A DNA stretch of 64,000 nt, taken from an uncultured Eubacterium sp. (GTDB lineage: Bacteria; Bacillota; Clostridia; Lachnospirales; Lachnospiraceae). How positions within the stretch are numbered: the stretch's first letter is position 1; every line of letters begins with the position of its first letter. Positions 62,313-64,000 of the stretch are shown here, one piece after another. Below the pieces are notes generated by a model, which was given only the letters and a program-made list of their open reading frames with translations, was not told the origin of the DNA and did not search any database. The position numbers were made by a program, and so were the translations under genes. The stretch lies in contig CAJTMV010000005.1 of NCBI GenBank assembly GCA_910577225.1, positions 62,001 to 126,000 on the forward strand. Direction: 5' to 3'.

Positions 62313-63453
62313 TTTTAATGAGCCTATTATGATAGAAAGTGCGTTTGATTACGTACGGGAAGCCATTAATAATAAGAAGCTCAGCGGAGACGGAGAATTT
62401 ACAAAACGGTGCTGTTACTGGCTGGGGCAATGGTGTAAAGTGAAAAATGTATTGCTTACCACATCCTGTACGCATGCGACAGAAATGGCCGCAATGCTTG
62501 CACAGATCAGACCGGGAGATGAAGTCATTATGCCGGCATTTACTTTTGTATCAACTGCCGACGCATTTGTACTGCGCGGTGCGAAGGTAAAATTTGTAGA
62601 TATCAGACCGGACACGATGAATATCGATGAGAATCTGATCGAACCTGCCATTACGAGTCAGACAAAAGCGATTGTTCCGGTGCATTATGCGGGCGTTGGC
62701 TGTGCGATGGATGTAATCATGAAAATTGCAAAAAAACATGGACTGATAGTAATCGAAGACGCTGCGCAGGGTGTGATGAGTACCTGGCAGGGACAGGCGC
62801 TCGGTGCAATTGGCGATTATGGCTGTTATAGTTTTCATGAGACAAAAAATTACAGTATGGGAGAAGGCGGCGCGATTGTTATTAAAGACGATCGTATGCT
62901 GGAAATGGCAGAAGTTATTCGGGAAAAAGGAACGAACAGAAGCAGATATTTTCGGGGAGAAATCGATAAATATACATGGGTAGAAGCGGGTTCTTCTTAT
63001 CTTCCAAGCGAATTAAACGCAGCGTATTTGTGGGCGCAATTGGAAAAAGCAGATGAGATCTTTCAGGAGCGTATGAACACATGGAATCTCTACTGGGAAA
63101 AACTGAAACATCTGGCTGATGCCGGTAACATTGAATTACCATACATTCCCAGGGAATGTACACATAACGCGCATATGTTTTATATTAAGACAAAGAACCT
63201 GGAAGAACGTACAGAGCTGATCTCATTTATGAAGACCAAAGGAATCTGGCTGACATTTCATTACATACCGCTTCATACGGCGCCTGCGGGAAAGAAATAT
63301 GGCATGTTTATTGGGGAAGACCGGTATACGACAAAAGAAAGCGAGCGGCTGGTGCGTCTTCCAATGTATTATGGGATGAAAGAAGTGGATACGGAGCGTG
63401 TCATCGACGGCATTACAGATTTTTACAGCAGGAAAAGTAATCTGCGCAGATAA
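62305..63453 (+). CDS. DegT/DnrJ/EryC1 sugar aminotransferase, WecE-like
   Basis: This is a PLP enzyme that aminates a nucleotide-linked 4-keto-6-deoxy sugar. The 382-residue protein has MPAFTFVSTADAFVLRGAKV, VPVHYAGVGCAMD, IEDAAQGV and the PLP lysine in SFHETKNYSMGEGGA. The FHETKN block is characteristic of the WecE/RffA (dTDP-4-amino-4,6-dideoxygalactose) branch. It supplies an amino sugar for the glycan, with acyltransferases nearby. Confidence 0.92.
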   Translation: MINFNEPIMIESAFDYVREAINNKKLSGDGEFTKRCCYWLGQWCKVKNVLLTTSCTHATEMAAMLAQIRPGDEVIMPAFTFVSTADAFVLRGAKVKFVDIRPDTMNIDENLIEPAITSQTKAIVPVHYAGVGCAMDVIMKIAKKHGLIVIEDAAQGVMSTWQGQALGAIGDYGCYSFHETKNYSMGEGGAIVIKDDRMLEMAEVIREKGTNRSRYFRGEIDKYTWVEAGSSYLPSELNAAYLWAQLEKADEIFQERMNTWNLYWEKLKHLADAGNIELPYIPRECTHNAHMFYIKTKNLEERTELISFMKTKGIWLTFHYIPLHTAPAGKKYGMFIGEDRYTTKESERLVRLPMYYGMKEVDTERVIDGITDFYSRKSNLRR

Positions 63454-63541
63454 AAGGAAGCGGAGATAAAATGTGGAAAGTATGAGAAACGCGGAGAAAT
63501 TTCTATTGGAAGTAAAGCAAAGATAGTTTTTAGGGGATTTT

Positions 63542-64000
63542 ATGCAAAAATTGATCATAATAGGAAATGGGTCATATGCCCGTATGATGAATAGATATAT
63601 AGATATGACCGAATTTGGCGAAACGGTCGCGTTTGCGGTCGATCAGATTTATATACAGGAACAACAAATCGATGGACTGCCGGTGATCTCATTAGAGGCT
63701 CTGGCCGGAGACTATTCACAGGATGAAGTATTACTTATTATGGGAATTGGGTATCGAAAAATGAGTAATATCAGAAGGAAGGTGTACGAAACATGTAAAT
63801 CCTTTGGCTATCAGTTTGCAAATTATATTCATCCGACTGCCATAATTGAAAAAAATGTAACGTTAGGCGAAGGAAATAACATTCTGGAAGGGGTGATTAT
63901 AGAGGAGAGCGTCTCGCTCGGAAATGCAAACCTGTTGTATGGGGGAAGCCTGATTGCGCATGAAACGGCAGTGGGAGACTTTAATACTTTTTCAGTGAAG
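63542..64000 (+). CDS. NeuD/PglD-like acyltransferase (3' partial)
   Basis: The frame runs open from ATG 63542, after TAGGGGAT, to the window edge: 153 codons seen. The N-terminal part (KLIIIGNGSYARMMNRYID; VLLIMGIGYRKMSNIRRKVY) and the first hexapeptide turns (NYIHPTAIIEKNVTLGEGNN) match the class seen at 58169, so the two are paralogs. The active-site half lies mostly beyond the window. Confidence 0.85.
   Translation, partial: MQKLIIIGNGSYARMMNRYIDMTEFGETVAFAVDQIYIQEQQIDGLPVISLEALAGDYSQDEVLLIMGIGYRKMSNIRRKVYETCKSFGYQFANYIHPTAIIEKNVTLGEGNNILEGVIIEESVSLGNANLLYGGSLIAHETAVGDFNTFSVK

Overview
The window looks like a chromosomal segment of a motile, anaerobic Clostridia bacterium, most likely Lachnospiraceae. 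The evidence is moderate GC, strong AGGAGG ribosome-binding sites, a large Gram-positive-type SRP RNA, a DUF5711 protein, FliW-CsrA control and tandem flgK genes. I see no rRNA, insertion sequence, prophage or CRISPR array.

Layout: 1-6735 is the F1Fo ATP synthase operon (atpI-B-E-F-H-A-G-D-C), whose c subunit carries a sodium-type ion site. A lone flagellin gene follows at 6951. Positions 8.3-9.6 kb are a very AT-rich accessory stretch with 17-nt tandem repeats and a T-rich membrane-protein ORF on the minus strand, ending at the SRP RNA gene. Positions 10-16 kb hold a HAD phosphatase, larB, tRNA-Ser(CGA), an OPT peptide transporter, an orphan PqqD-like protein and the dipeptidase PepD, whose last codons are repeated downstream as decaying copies.

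Positions 16.1-26.4 kb form a galactose/glucose uptake and sensing block. It contains mglB, mglA, mglC, then a YesN/YesM-type two-component system with two further sugar-binding proteins. The transport MglB appears to be circularly permuted: the first part of the normal binding fold sits at its C-terminus, with the sugar-contacting residues kept. MglC has an extra coiled-coil N-terminal domain of about 215 residues. A phosphofructokinase, dnaX-ybaB-recR, a LysM membrane protein, a DUF5711 protein and a CvpA protein follow, then two minus-strand genes (a secreted B-repeat/Fn3 protein and a GH43 enzyme).

Positions 36.6-49.1 kb are the late flagellar cluster: flgM, flgN, two flgK, flgL, fliW, csrA, flaG, fliD, fliS, a FliT/FlgN-like chaperone and the major flagellin. 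Sigma-28-like promoters precede flgM, flaG and the flagellin gene, and a CsrA-type hairpin lies in the flagellin leader. From 49.4 kb to the end is a probable flagellin glycosylation island: a Maf-type glycosyltransferase, four further glycosyltransferases, an ATP-grasp ligase, NeuD-like acyltransferases, an FkbH-like enzyme with its own acyl carrier protein, a methyltransferase, a VOC protein and a WecE-type sugar aminotransferase. This set suggests a sugar decorated with an ACP-borne, possibly O-methylated, glyceryl group. The island runs past the right edge.
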